A stretch of 44,440 bases of DNA from positions 1 to 44,440 of the forward strand of contig JAZNLR010000018.1 of assembly GCA_045579195.1 (NCBI GenBank), in the 5' to 3' direction. A program made the position numbers and the translations under genes. This stretch comes from JAZNLR01 sp045579195. Its GTDB lineage: Bacteria > Bacillota > Clostridia > Christensenellales > CAMQZB01. Below are positions 25,958-33,905 of this stretch, in pieces (the first letter of the stretch is position 1; each line of letters opens with the position of its first letter). The notes below the pieces were generated by a model, which saw only the letters and a program-made list of their open reading frames with translations, had not been told where the DNA came from and made no database searches.

Positions 25958-25986
25958 AGGACAAAATCGAAAAAAACGTGTATAAT
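25958..25986 (+). promoter_or_regulatory. Promoter of the DUF3810 gene, probably leaderless
   Basis: AGGACA (25958-25963), 17-bp spacer, perfect TATAAT (25981-25986). Six nucleotides separate the -10 from ATG at 25993, the same geometry as rsmG. Confidence 0.65.
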
Positions 25987-25992
25987 AAGGGC

Positions 25993-27105
25993 ATGAGAGA
26001 ACAAAAAAGGAAACAATCTAATCTGGTCGCCGTCTGCGCCGTTCTTTCCGCGCTCTTTGCGGTCTCGCTGGTCGTTTTGGGCATACTCAAAAAAGATGCC
26101 GCACTCTGCGAACGCATCACGCGCGGCCTTTCGCGCAAGATCACGACCTTCTTTTCCCGCCTTACGGACACGTTTTCCTTCTCCCTCTTTGAATGGATCT
26201 ATGTCCTGCTTCTGCTCGGCGCAGTCACGTTCGTCGTCTTCGGCATCGTGATGCTGATCAAGGGGAAGCACAGGCGCGTTTTGAGAACAGCTGCCGTCAT
26301 CTTGGCGGTGGCACTCGGCGTCATCAACGCATATCAGCTGGCGTGCGGGTTTGCCTACAACCGCGCCCCGCTTTACGAGGCGCTTTCCCTGCCTTCCGTG
26401 ACGGTGGATGCAGAGCTGATGGACGATGCCGCCGTGTTTTACGTGGAATCCTTGAACGCCCTTGCGGACGAAGTGGAGCGCGATGAGAGCGGGAACATCC
26501 GGCTTCCCTGGAGCTTTTCCGAGCTTGCGGACGTCTTGAAGAAGGAGTACGCACGGCTTGCGGACAATGCGTACTTCAATCCGTACACCCCCACCGCAAA
26601 GCCCATTTTGCTCAGCGTTCCCATGACGTACACGAAGATCACGGGCATCTATCAGAGTCTTACGGGGGAAGCCAACGTCAACACCAACATCCCGCCGTAC
26701 GACCTTCCCGTCACGATGGCGCATGAGCTTGCCCACGCAAAGGGCGTGATGCGGGAGAACGAGGCAAACTTCCTTGCCTACTTTTTGCTCATCACCTCAA
26801 AAGACCCCACCTTGCGGTACTGCGGGCTGATGTGCGCGGTGAATTCGTCTGTGGTCGCGCTGTACGATGCGGACGCGCCCGAGCGCTTTTACGAGGTGCG
26901 GGACAGCATCTCCCCCCTCGTTCGGCAGGAGTTTCAGAACTATTCGGAGCATTTCGACCGCTATGACGGCATCATTGACGAAATCTCCTCCTTCTTTAAC
27001 GATCTATATCTCAAATCTTCAGGGGTGAAAGAAGGGGAGAAGAGTTACTCCATGACCGATCGCTTCCTTGCCGGGCTCTATGTGATGCTCACAGAAAATG
27101 TTTGA
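25993..27105 (+). CDS. DUF3810 family membrane zinc peptidase-like protein
   Basis: 370 residues. Three N-terminal membrane segments (VAVCAVLSALFAVSLVVLGI; IYVLLLLGAVTFVVFGIVML; TAAVILAVALGVINAYQLAC) are followed by a soluble domain. That domain has the HExxH zinc signature MAHELAHAKGVMRENEANFL, with a third ligand candidate in the following Glu. DUF3810 proteins are widespread in Clostridia and Bacteroidetes; the substrate is unknown. The ATG has no RBS at normal spacing, and the promoter predicts a transcript beginning at the start codon. Confidence 0.78.
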   Translation: MREQKRKQSNLVAVCAVLSALFAVSLVVLGILKKDAALCERITRGLSRKITTFFSRLTDTFSFSLFEWIYVLLLLGAVTFVVFGIVMLIKGKHRRVLRTAAVILAVALGVINAYQLACGFAYNRAPLYEALSLPSVTVDAELMDDAAVFYVESLNALADEVERDESGNIRLPWSFSELADVLKKEYARLADNAYFNPYTPTAKPILLSVPMTYTKITGIYQSLTGEANVNTNIPPYDLPVTMAHELAHAKGVMRENEANFLAYFLLITSKDPTLRYCGLMCAVNSSVVALYDADAPERFYEVRDSISPLVRQEFQNYSEHFDRYDGIIDEISSFFNDLYLKSSGVKEGEKSYSMTDRFLAGLYVMLTENV

Positions 27106-27130
27106 TTCCAAACTGTTAGAAATCTAATCG

Positions 27131-27149
27131 TTTCGCGCGAAATTCGCGC
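27131..27149. repeat. Palindrome upstream of the flavoprotein gene
   Basis: Perfect 12-bp palindrome TTTCGCGCGAAA (27131-27142) followed by TTCGCGC, just before the AAGGAG RBS. Operator or chance; no regulator identified. Confidence 0.35.
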
Positions 27150-27162
27150 AAAAGGAGAACAA

Positions 27163-28389
27163 ATGAAGCTCATCATCATCGGTGGCGGCGCGGCAGGACT
27201 CACCGCCGCAATCGCAGCAAAACGGAAAGCCCCCTTGGCGGACGTTATCATTTTGGAGGGGAACGACCGTGTCGGGCGCAAGCTCAACGCAACGGGAAAC
27301 GGAAGGGGAAACCTCTCCAATCTCGATGCGGATGGCGCACATTACCACGGCGAGGAAAATCTTGCGCGTGGCGTTCTTGCGGCATTTCCGCTTTCCGAAA
27401 CGCTGGATTTTTTCCACAGCATCGGCATCGAGGTGACCGAGGAGGAGAAGAAGCTCTATCCCTGCGGGCTGCAGGCGTCCTCCCTTACGGATGCACTTCG
27501 GTTTGAATGCGAGAAGCTGGGCGTGAAGACCCTCTTGGGCGTTCACGTTCACACCCTTTCCTTTGATGGAAAGAGGAATTCCTTTGTTCTCACCGCCGAG
27601 GATGGCGCAAAGCACGTTGCAGACCGCGTGATCGTTGCAACGGGCGGTGCGGCCGCGCCCCACACGGGTTCTGACGGCAATGGGTACGCGCTGTTGGAGG
27701 GCTTTGGGCACAGCAAGACCGAGATCTTGCCTGCGCTCGTTCAGCTCAAGGCAGACAGCCCTTTTAAGACCCTCAAGGGGATCAAGACGGAGGTTCGCGC
27801 AACGCTGGTGACGGGCGGATCGTACGGCGTGTTCTCGGAAGGGGAGATCCACTTCGCAGATTATGGACTAAGCGGCCCCGTCATCTTTGCGATCTCTTCC
27901 CACGTTTCGCGCGCAAACGCGGAAGGGATGAAGTGTGAAGTTGCGTTGGATTTCTTCCCCAATCTTTCGGTGGAGCGCCTTCGCGAGCGCTTGACCGAGC
28001 GAAAAAACCTCTTGGAAAACAGACCGCTTGAACACTTCTTTGCCGGCCTTTTGAATAAGCAGGTCGGGCGCCTTGCACTCAAGGTGTGCGGATTCGACAA
28101 AGATCGCGCGGTGAAGAGCCTCACGTCCAACGAGATCGAGATCCTTGCGCGCAGGCTCAAGGATTGGCACGTTCCCGTGTCAGGAACGGCGGGCTTTGCG
28201 TACGCTCAGGTGACGGCAGGTGGCGTTCTTCTTGCGGAGTTTTCGGAAACGCTGGAGTCCAAGAAACAAAAGGGGCTCTATGCCGCAGGTGAGATCTTGA
28301 ACGTGGACGGCGATTGCGGCGGCTTCAATCTGCAATGGGCGTGGTCGTCGGGAACGGTCGCAGGACGTGCGGCGGTCTCGGTTTTGTGA
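27163..28389 (+). CDS. HI0933/BaiN-like FAD-dependent oxidoreductase
   Basis: 408 residues. Opens with the dinucleotide-binding motif LIIIGGGAAGLTAAIAAKRK, followed by the family marker NDRVGRKLNATGNGRGNLSN (the usual KLxxSGNGRCN region). Later it has ATGGAAAPHTGSDGNGYALL, and near the end GLYAAGEILNVDGDCGGFNL then QWAWSSGTVAG. The HI0933 family (YhiN, BaiN) binds FAD; BaiN is linked to bile-acid dehydroxylation in some Clostridia, but most members have no known substrate, so no role is assigned. AAGGAG precedes ATG. Confidence 0.88.
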   Translation: MKLIIIGGGAAGLTAAIAAKRKAPLADVIILEGNDRVGRKLNATGNGRGNLSNLDADGAHYHGEENLARGVLAAFPLSETLDFFHSIGIEVTEEEKKLYPCGLQASSLTDALRFECEKLGVKTLLGVHVHTLSFDGKRNSFVLTAEDGAKHVADRVIVATGGAAAPHTGSDGNGYALLEGFGHSKTEILPALVQLKADSPFKTLKGIKTEVRATLVTGGSYGVFSEGEIHFADYGLSGPVIFAISSHVSRANAEGMKCEVALDFFPNLSVERLRERLTERKNLLENRPLEHFFAGLLNKQVGRLALKVCGFDKDRAVKSLTSNEIEILARRLKDWHVPVSGTAGFAYAQVTAGGVLLAEFSETLESKKQKGLYAAGEILNVDGDCGGFNLQWAWSSGTVAGRAAVSVL

Positions 28390-28405
28390 AAAAGGGTGCA
28401 TTTTG

Positions 28406-28434
28406 TTGACAGCTCTGAAAAAAAAGAGTATGAT
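28406..28434 (+). promoter_or_regulatory. Promoter of the aroF leader and gene
   Basis: Perfect TTGACA (28406-28411), 17-bp spacer, TATGAT (28429-28434). Predicted start near 28441, just before the leader-peptide RBS GAAGGA. Confidence 0.75.
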
Positions 28435-28459
28435 GAAGAAAAAACGAAGGAATTTTGCA

Positions 28460-28537
28460 ATGAAAAAGCTTTTTAACAGCGGATATGCCTATTATTTCCC
28501 CAACGATTACCGTCTGGGTTTTTTGGCGTTGCTGTGA
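28460..28537 (+). CDS. Tyr/Phe-rich leader peptide of an attenuator upstream of DAHP synthase
   Basis: A 25-codon frame with its own RBS (AAGGA, 8 nt before ATG). It begins MKKLFNSG, continues YAYYFPNDYRLGF and ends LALL-stop. Four Tyr (codons 9, 11, 12, 17) and three Phe (5, 13, 21) make 28 percent aromatic residues. It lies between a strong promoter and an intrinsic terminator ahead of aroF, the first enzyme of aromatic amino acid synthesis. The layout is that of ribosome-mediated attenuation: stalling at Tyr/Phe codons when these amino acids are scarce would change RNA folding. TTTTAACAGC (28471-28480) can pair with GCTGTGAAAA (28531-28540) around the Tyr codons. Confidence 0.75.
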   Translation: MKKLFNSGYAYYFPNDYRLGFLALL

Positions 28538-28574
28538 AAAGAGAGGAAGCAAAGTTCGAAGCGATCGAAACGAT

Positions 28575-28611
28575 AAGCCGACGTTCTCATTCACAGGACG
28601 GCGGCTTTTTT
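28575..28611 (+). terminator. Attenuator terminator upstream of aroF
   Basis: 13-bp stem with one mismatch (arms 28575-28587 and 28595-28607, loop CATTCAC) followed by TTTTTT, 21 nt before the aroF ATG. It lies between promoter and gene, so it must be bypassed for aroF expression. Confidence 0.85.
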
Positions 28612-28631
28612 AATTGCAAAGGAGAGATGGC

Positions 28632-29645
28632 ATGATTATCGTATTCAAAAAAGGTGCAAAGAAGGAAAATGTTGAAAGCTTAAAGGCGCGCGTCGAGGGG
28701 CTTGGCCTTTCGGTGCACGAATCACACGGTGAGGAAACCCTGCTTTGGGGACTCATCGGTGACACGAGCACTGTCAACGTCGATCAGCTCGTCGCAAACG
28801 ACGCTGTTGAAACCGTCAAGCGCATTCAAGAGCCGTATAAACAGGCAAATCGCAACTTTCACCCGACCGATTCGGTCATTTCCGTGGGAGGAAAGAAGAT
28901 CGGCGGCGGACACTTCCAAGTTATCGCAGGGCCTTGCTCCATTGAGAATGCGGATCAAATGAACGAGGTCGCCGCTTCCGTGCAGAAGAGCGGAGCGGGA
29001 CTTCTTCGCGGCGGTGCGTTCAAACCGCGCACCTCGCCGTACGCTTTTCAGGGCTTGCACGACGAGGGATTGAAGCTCCTTCTCGGCGCAAAGGAAAAGA
29101 GCGGACTTCCCATCGTCACCGAGCTGATGTCGCCGGAGCATATTGACCTCTTTGAAAACGTCGACCTCATCCAGATCGGAACGCGCAATATGCAGAACTT
29201 TGAGCTTCTCAAGGCGGTCGGCAGGCTCAAGACCCCCGTTCTTCTCAAGCGTGGAATGTCCAACACCATCGACGAATGGCTGATGAGCGCGGAGTACATC
29301 ATGGCGGGCGGCAACGAGAACGTCATCCTCTGTGAGCGCGGCATCCGAACGTTCGAAACGGCGTACCGCAACACGTTGGATCTCTCCTCCATTCCGATGC
29401 TCAAGAAGAAGACGCACCTTCCTGTCATTGTTGACCCGTCCCACGCGGCTGGGATCCGCTGGATGGTCGAACCCCTTTCGATGGCGGCGATCGCGGCCGG
29501 AGCAGACGGCTTGATGATTGAGGTTCACAATCATCCCGAGTGCGCGCTCTGTGACGGACCGCAGTCCTTGACGCCTGACGGGTTCGATCAGCTGATGAAG
29601 AAGATCAGAAAAACTGCAACCTTCTTCGGAAAGGAAGTGGAGTAA
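28632..29645 (+). CDS. aroF: 3-deoxy-7-phosphoheptulonate (DAHP) synthase, type I-beta
   Basis: 337 residues. First step of the shikimate pathway, from phosphoenolpyruvate and erythrose 4-phosphate. An N-terminal ferredoxin-like regulatory domain (about 1-70, MIIVFKKGAKKENVESLKAR) precedes the barrel: VIAGPCSIENADQMNEVA, GLLRGGAFKPRTSPYAFQGL, VLLKRGMSNTIDEWLMSAEY, VIVDPSHAAGIRWM and GLMIEVHNHPECALCDGPQS. In the Thermotoga enzyme the N-terminal domain gives Tyr/Phe feedback inhibition. Together with the aromatic leader peptide this implies control at both transcript and enzyme level. Start 28632 has AAGGAGAG upstream. Confidence 0.95.
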   Translation: MIIVFKKGAKKENVESLKARVEGLGLSVHESHGEETLLWGLIGDTSTVNVDQLVANDAVETVKRIQEPYKQANRNFHPTDSVISVGGKKIGGGHFQVIAGPCSIENADQMNEVAASVQKSGAGLLRGGAFKPRTSPYAFQGLHDEGLKLLLGAKEKSGLPIVTELMSPEHIDLFENVDLIQIGTRNMQNFELLKAVGRLKTPVLLKRGMSNTIDEWLMSAEYIMAGGNENVILCERGIRTFETAYRNTLDLSSIPMLKKKTHLPVIVDPSHAAGIRWMVEPLSMAAIAAGADGLMIEVHNHPECALCDGPQSLTPDGFDQLMKKIRKTATFFGKEVE

Positions 29646-29704
29646 CAGGGAATCGGGAGTTCTTTTTTAGCAACAATTTCACAGAATTTTACAACATTAT
29701 ACAA

Positions 29705-29733
29705 TGGAATTGACAACATTCCTATGGTAAAAT
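29705..29733 (+). promoter_or_regulatory. Extended -10 promoter of the URO-D-like gene
   Basis: Poor -35 (TGGAAT), 17-bp spacer ending TGG, TAAAAT (29728-29733). Predicted start near 29740, downstream of the first in-frame ATG at 29732, which favours the TTG start at 29786. Confidence 0.45.
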
Positions 29734-29785
29734 GAAGTTGAAAAACTTGAAACTCGAAGGAATAAGCGAGAAAAAGGAGGCTCTT

Positions 29786-31012
29786 TTGAAAAAAGATTGG
29801 GAACGGTTGCGTTTTCTTGCAAACAAAAAGAGGGAGCTGGCAAACTCGAAACGAAATGAAGAAATCCTGGAGATGTGGAGGGCGCAAGCGCGCGGCGAAA
29901 GAGCGACCCCCACGGTGCGCTTGCTCTTTTCCAACTTTCCTGACGAGGTCATCGACGCACGGCTTTGCTGTGAGGGAAAGGAGGAGCGCAAGTTGGAGGC
30001 AAGATTGCTGTCTTCCATGGTCGGGCGAGAGCTGTTTGACGATGACACACCCCTTTCCGAAAACTTGGAGATCGGACTTTTTACGCGAGTTTCCCCGTTT
30101 GGTGCGCTTGCAAAGACAACGGCTGCAGCGAATTCCAAAGGATTTCACATTGATCCGCTGACGGATGACATTGAAGCGGACTTCCACCTCTTTTGCGACG
30201 GATCGTTTTCAATCCTCCGAAAGGAAACGGAGGAGTACTGTACGTGGGCAAACGAGATCATCGGAGACATTCTCCCGGCGAAGATTGTCGGAAACTCTCT
30301 TCCCGGCGCGATCACGAATCCGCTTGTTTTCTTGATCGGAATGGAGAATTACTATCTCGCGATGTACGATGCGCCCGAAACGTTGCACAAGATCATGGAG
30401 ATGGCAACAAAGGTCTATCTTTCGTATTACGACACTTTGGAGCGGGAAAACCTGCTTTTGCCGACGAATGAATTTAGCGGAGTCGCACAAGAGTCCTTTG
30501 CGTTCACGGAGGAGTTGCCAAAAGAAGGCCCGACCCTCTCGACAAAACAAGTTTGGGGCTTCTTGGAATCACAGGAGACGACGGCGGTTTCTCCGGAAAT
30601 GTACGGGGAGTTTGTCTATCCCTATCTGGATCAAATGGTTGCGCGCTTCGGGCTTTTGTCATACGGCTGCTGCGAGCGCGTGGACGCGCTTTGGGAAGAT
30701 TATCTTTCCAAGTGGAAAAACTTAAGAAAGCTTTCCGTGTCACCCTTCAACGACGAGCGGAAAATCGGTGAGTTTTTGCGCGGGACAAACGTGGTGTATT
30801 ACAGCAAGCCGCGCGCAGAGTTCGTGACCAACCCGGGCCCCTTGGATGAAGATGCGCTCAAAAAGTACTTCCGCACGGTGGCGGAAAATGCGAGCGGATG
30901 TCTGCTTGAGGTCGCACAGCGTGAGGTGGGAACGATCTTTGGAGATTTTGAACGCGGCAGGAAGTATGTCGAGATCGCCAAGCAGACGATCGACACGTTC
31001 TGGAAGCCGTAA
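29786..31012 (+). CDS. Uroporphyrinogen decarboxylase (URO-D)-like protein
   Basis: 408 residues from a TTG start. The URO-D-like fold is suggested by KDWERLRFLANKKRELANSK, the central GAITNPLVFLIGMENYYLAM and YDAPETLHKIMEMATK, and the closing FERGRKYVEIAKQTIDTFW. Members include haem enzymes and corrinoid methyltransferases; the real substrate is not predictable. AAGGAGG sits correctly before TTG, whereas ATG at 29732 has no RBS and would lie upstream of the predicted transcript start. No haem genes are nearby. It is followed after 14 nt by a small membrane protein gene, likely in one transcript. Confidence 0.7.
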   Translation: MKKDWERLRFLANKKRELANSKRNEEILEMWRAQARGERATPTVRLLFSNFPDEVIDARLCCEGKEERKLEARLLSSMVGRELFDDDTPLSENLEIGLFTRVSPFGALAKTTAAANSKGFHIDPLTDDIEADFHLFCDGSFSILRKETEEYCTWANEIIGDILPAKIVGNSLPGAITNPLVFLIGMENYYLAMYDAPETLHKIMEMATKVYLSYYDTLERENLLLPTNEFSGVAQESFAFTEELPKEGPTLSTKQVWGFLESQETTAVSPEMYGEFVYPYLDQMVARFGLLSYGCCERVDALWEDYLSKWKNLRKLSVSPFNDERKIGEFLRGTNVVYYSKPRAEFVTNPGPLDEDALKKYFRTVAENASGCLLEVAQREVGTIFGDFERGRKYVEIAKQTIDTFWKP

Positions 31013-31026
31013 AAATAGGAGGGAAT

Positions 31027-31461
31027 ATGCAAAAACTGTCTTTGAAAAAGTATCGCAATATGGCCTTGAAGTATTTCGCGGCTGCCGCATTTATTGAGTT
31101 GTTCGGCATCTTTTCGGGGATGCTGGAAGGGCTGGAGATCGAGCTTTCGTTGATCATTGCAACCGTCATCTGCGTGATCTTTCTCGTGATTCCCGGCTTT
31201 GTTTGGCTCGGGTTGTTCTTTTCATACCGCAAAAAGAGCGCGAACGTTGAGCCGAGAGTGGGATACATCAAAAATTGGGAGGCGACGAGAAGGATGGGCA
31301 AGGTCGTGATGATCGTTGACGGCAAGGAGGTCGCAACCCCGGCATATTTTTCGCACAGCGAGGCAAAAGAACTTGTGGGAAAGACGGTGGAATTTGCTGT
31401 CTTTGAAGACGTTTTGTTCCTCTTCGGCGAAGCGGGAGAAAATAACTTCCTTGCGGAATAA
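31027..31461 (+). CDS. Small two-helix membrane protein, unknown function
   Basis: 144 residues. Two membrane segments (about 13-33, YFAAAAFIELFGIFSGML; about 40-66, LSLIIATVICVIFLVIPGFV) are followed by a soluble tail with MGKVVMIVDGKEVATPAYFS and GKTVEFAVFEDVLFLFGEAG, beta-rich. No family recognised. GGAGGG precedes ATG, and it follows the URO-D-like gene by 14 nt, so the two are probably co-expressed. A strong bidirectional terminator follows. Confidence 0.75.
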   Translation: MQKLSLKKYRNMALKYFAAAAFIELFGIFSGMLEGLEIELSLIIATVICVIFLVIPGFVWLGLFFSYRKKSANVEPRVGYIKNWEATRRMGKVVMIVDGKEVATPAYFSHSEAKELVGKTVEFAVFEDVLFLFGEAGENNFLAE

Positions 31462-31472
31462 AAGAATAAAGA

Positions 31473-31518
31473 TCAAAAAAAGATCCCCGACAAACTGCTG
31501 TCTGTCGGGGATCTTTTT
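31473..31518. terminator. Bidirectional terminator
   Basis: Perfect 12-bp stem AGATCCCCGACA/TGTCGGGGATCT (31481-31514) with T runs on both strands, between convergent genes. Confidence 0.92.
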
Positions 31519-31523
31519 GCGTC

Positions 31524-31670
31524 TTAGAGGTCGTCTGCATCCTGCGTGGGACGGTCTTTTCCGGAAGCTCTTCCGGTATAGCTGCCCATCGGGTCGCTCT
31601 TGCTTCGTTTTGAAGCTTCCTTGACGGTCTCCTTGACGCGCTTTCTTTCGTTTACGTTCTTTTTTGCCAT
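31524..31670 (-). CDS. Small conserved Bacillota protein with SDPMGSYTG motif
   Basis: 48 residues, below usual ORF cut-offs. It starts MAKKNVNERKRVKETVKEAS; after a basic N-terminal half comes SDPMGSYTGRASGKD and the end PTQDADDL. I recall small Clostridia proteins with a DPxGSYTG ... QDADDL tail, of unknown function; this is memory, not a search. AAGGAG lies 8 nt before ATG. Isolated between the bidirectional terminator and the phosphofructokinase terminator, so it must have its own promoter or depend on read-through. Confidence 0.8.
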   Translation of the reverse strand: MAKKNVNERKRVKETVKEASKRSKSDPMGSYTGRASGKDRPTQDADDL

Positions 31671-31737
31671 CTTCTTTTCTCCTTGCCGCAAGAGGTGCGG
31701 CAGTCATAGTATGGCACGAGATTCGAAAAAAGATACG

Positions 31738-31767
31738 AAAAAAGCCCGACCTTTTTGAAAGTCGGGC
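31738..31767 (-). terminator. Terminator of the minus-strand phosphofructokinase
   Basis: GCCCGACTTT / AAAGGTCGGGC arms (31744-31767) followed on the minus strand by TTTTTT. Confidence 0.85.
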
Positions 31768-31787
31768 AGTTTGTCGTGTTTTGAAGG

Positions 31788-32858
31788 TTAATCGCCGAAG
31801 CAAATCCCCATGTCGCGCGCAACGGCAACCATCTGGTTGTCCTTCTCGACGAGCTTGGTCTTGCCGGCAACTTCGGAGAGGGGGTTGTGCGTGATCTTGT
31901 TGTTGACCTTTGCAACCGTCGTTCCAAATTCGCCGCGCTTGATGAGGCCTGCCGCGTAAACGCCGAACTGCGTGGAGAGAACGCGGTCGTATGCCGACGG
32001 GCTTCCGCCGCGCTGAATGTGACCGGGAACGACCATACGCGCCTCAATGCCCGTTTCCTCTTGGATGGTGCGGGTGATGAGGGAAGTGAGCGTGCCGATG
32101 CCCTTTTCCTGACGGAGCGCCGCACGTTCTTTCTTCTTCATTGCCGCCTCCTCCTTGGTCATTGCTCCCTCTGCAACCGCGAGGATGGAGAACGCCTTGC
32201 TCTTCTTTTCACGCGCCTCGACGGCCTTGATGATGTTTTCCATCTCGAATGGGATCTCGGGAAGGATGATCGCATCTGCGCCGCCCGCCATGCCTGCATA
32301 GAGGGTCAGCCAACCTGCCTTGTTGCCCATGATCTCCGCAACGATGACGCGACCGTGGCTTGCGGCGGTGGTGTGGAGGCGGTCAAGACAGTCGGTTGCG
32401 ATGTCCACAGCGGAATGGAAACCGAAGGTGACGTCCGTCCCCCAGATGTCGTTGTCGATGGTCTTGGGAAGGCCGATGACGTTGAGCCCCTCTTCGGAGA
32501 GAAGGCCGGCCGTCTTATGCGTTCCGTTGCCGCCCAGCGTGAGCAAGCAGTCAAGCTTCATCTTCTTATAGTTCTCTTTCATCCGCGCAACCTTGTCCAC
32601 GTTGTCCTCTTCGACGACGCGCATCTTCTTGAACGGACGGCGAGAAGTTCCGAGAATGGTTCCGCCCAGCGTGAGGATGCCGGAAAACTCCGATTTCTTC
32701 ATCTCACGCCATTCGCCGTCGATCAGGCCGGCATATCCGTCCTGAATGCCGACGATCTCAACGTTTTTCATCATTTCGAACGACGCCTTTGCAACGCCGC
32801 GAATGACCGCGTTCAGGCCGGGGCAATCTCCGCCACTCGTTAAAATACCGATTCTCAT
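31788..32858 (-). CDS. 6-phosphofructokinase, group III (mixed-signature) type
   Basis: 356 residues. N-terminal IGILTSGGDCPGLNAVIRGV, ATP/PPi site LLTLGGNGTHKTAGLLSE, catalytic loop GLPKTIDNDIWGTDVTFGFH, and GHIQRGGSPSAYDR. In this family residue 104 (E. coli numbering) is Gly in ATP enzymes and Asp in PPi enzymes, and 124 is Gly (PGTIDND) or Lys (PKTIDND). Here the combination is Gly104/Lys124, and the usual GGDGS reads GGNGT. ATP use is more likely, but PPi use cannot be excluded. Own promoter and terminator. A classical PfkA is encoded at 41255. Confidence 0.9.
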   Translation of the reverse strand: MRIGILTSGGDCPGLNAVIRGVAKASFEMMKNVEIVGIQDGYAGLIDGEWREMKKSEFSGILTLGGTILGTSRRPFKKMRVVEEDNVDKVARMKENYKKMKLDCLLTLGGNGTHKTAGLLSEEGLNVIGLPKTIDNDIWGTDVTFGFHSAVDIATDCLDRLHTTAASHGRVIVAEIMGNKAGWLTLYAGMAGGADAIILPEIPFEMENIIKAVEAREKKSKAFSILAVAEGAMTKEEAAMKKKERAALRQEKGIGTLTSLITRTIQEETGIEARMVVPGHIQRGGSPSAYDRVLSTQFGVYAAGLIKRGEFGTTVAKVNNKITHNPLSEVAGKTKLVEKDNQMVAVARDMGICFGD

Positions 32859-32895
32859 TGTTGAACCTCCGCGAAATTATTTTTCTTTTTTCTTC

Positions 32896-32924
32896 ATTTT
32901 AACACGATTTTTCCCGAGTTTCAA
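32896..32924 (-). promoter_or_regulatory. Promoter of the minus-strand phosphofructokinase
   Basis: TTGAAA (32924-32919), 17-bp spacer ending TGT, TAAAAT (32901-32896). Confidence 0.68.
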
Positions 32925-32956
32925 GTGTTCTACCCCAAAAAGAAGGTCAAAAGTGC

Positions 32957-32981
32957 AAAGAAAAAGGCGGCAAACGCCGCC
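32957..32981 (-). terminator. Terminator of the esterase gene
   Basis: GGCGGC AAAC GCCGCC hairpin (32966-32981) followed on the minus strand by TTTTTCTTT. Confidence 0.78.
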
Positions 32982-33006
32982 CTTTTGTTGTTTTATACAA
33001 TTTTGA

Positions 33007-33753
33007 TCACTTCAGCATCGGGAATTTACCGAAGACGACGTGCAAGAAGTCCTTGCAGAGCGGCATCCACTTTGCAAAATTCTCGTTGAGAAGCCAGGGC
33101 TCTCCCTTGCCGGTGACGTCGTTGGAAAGCGCAAGGCCATGAATTCCTTTCAAGAAGATATGCACTTCGCAAGGGCGCTTGTGCGCGTCCATCGCGTTTG
33201 CGAACGCAAGGGAATGCTCGATGGGAACGAGGTTGTCTTCCCACGTCGAAGCGATGAATGCAGGCGGCGTGTTTTCGTCCACCGCGGCAGCGACGTCGGG
33301 GATGGGATGCGCGAGAATGGGGCTGATGGAAGGGAGCGTGCAGGGGTAAACGAGCAACAGTGCGTTTGCCCGTTCGGTTGCAAGCGTTCCAAGCGCCGCG
33401 CAGAGATGACCGCCTGCGGAGAAGCCGATTGCGGCGATCTTGTCGGGGATGACCCCCCAATCCTCTGCGTTTTCGCGGATCAGGCGAAGGCAGGCCTCTG
33501 CCTCGTCAAGCGGACGGGGGAAGAGGGAATCTTCCTTCACGGAGTAATGCAAGACGAACGCGTGATACCCCATGGCAAGAAACTCCATTGCGATGGGCTC
33601 TGCTTCGCGTTCGGACGTGCGATGGTATCCGCCGCCCGGCAGGATGAGAACGGCAGGGCGAACCTTGGCGTTCGGCATCTCGTCGTGTGCGTCGAGAATG
33701 TATCCCAACAGGCGCGCGTTCTTTTCACCGATGTGTTTTTCAAAAAATCTCAT
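33007..33753 (-). CDS. Alpha/beta hydrolase (acetyl-esterase/BD-FAE type)
   Basis: 248 residues. Oxyanion region VLILPGGGYHRTSEREAEPI, nucleophile elbow IAAIGFSAGGHLCAA (Ser intact), acid region STWEDNLVPIEHSLAF and catalytic His in IFLKGIHGLAL. This is the pattern of small acyl or acetylxylan esterases acting on carbohydrate esters, though the substrate is not fixed by sequence. ATG at 33753 is preferred because GAGG lies 8 nt upstream; an upstream in-frame TTG at 33774 is less likely. Confidence 0.82.
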   Translation of the reverse strand: MRFFEKHIGEKNARLLGYILDAHDEMPNAKVRPAVLILPGGGYHRTSEREAEPIAMEFLAMGYHAFVLHYSVKEDSLFPRPLDEAEACLRLIRENAEDWGVIPDKIAAIGFSAGGHLCAALGTLATERANALLLVYPCTLPSISPILAHPIPDVAAAVDENTPPAFIASTWEDNLVPIEHSLAFANAMDAHKRPCEVHIFLKGIHGLALSNDVTGKGEPWLLNENFAKWMPLCKDFLHVVFGKFPMLK

Positions 33754-33804
33754 ATTGCTTTCCTCTTTTTTCAAAACTGCTCGTGTTTGTCGGGCGTTGC
33801 CTTC

Positions 33805-33833
33805 AGTTTACATCAAATTATTCAAAGAATCAA
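33805..33833 (-). promoter_or_regulatory. Promoter of the esterase gene
   Basis: TTGATT (33833-33828), 17-bp spacer, TAAACT (33810-33805). Confidence 0.5.
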
Positions 33834-33905
33834 GAGTTTTTCAAAAAATTTGCAAATCGTGATGAATCGGGGGAAAGTCGAATATACTAACCGAAAGGAG
33901 GGGAT

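Noticed and set aside
28441..28631. T-box riboswitch upstream of aroF
   Set aside because: No T-box bulge sequence or specifier stem is seen; the region instead encodes an aromatic leader peptide.
29732..29785. ATG start of the URO-D-like gene
   Set aside because: It overlaps the -10 box and would be upstream of the predicted transcript start; TTG 29786 has AAGGAGG.
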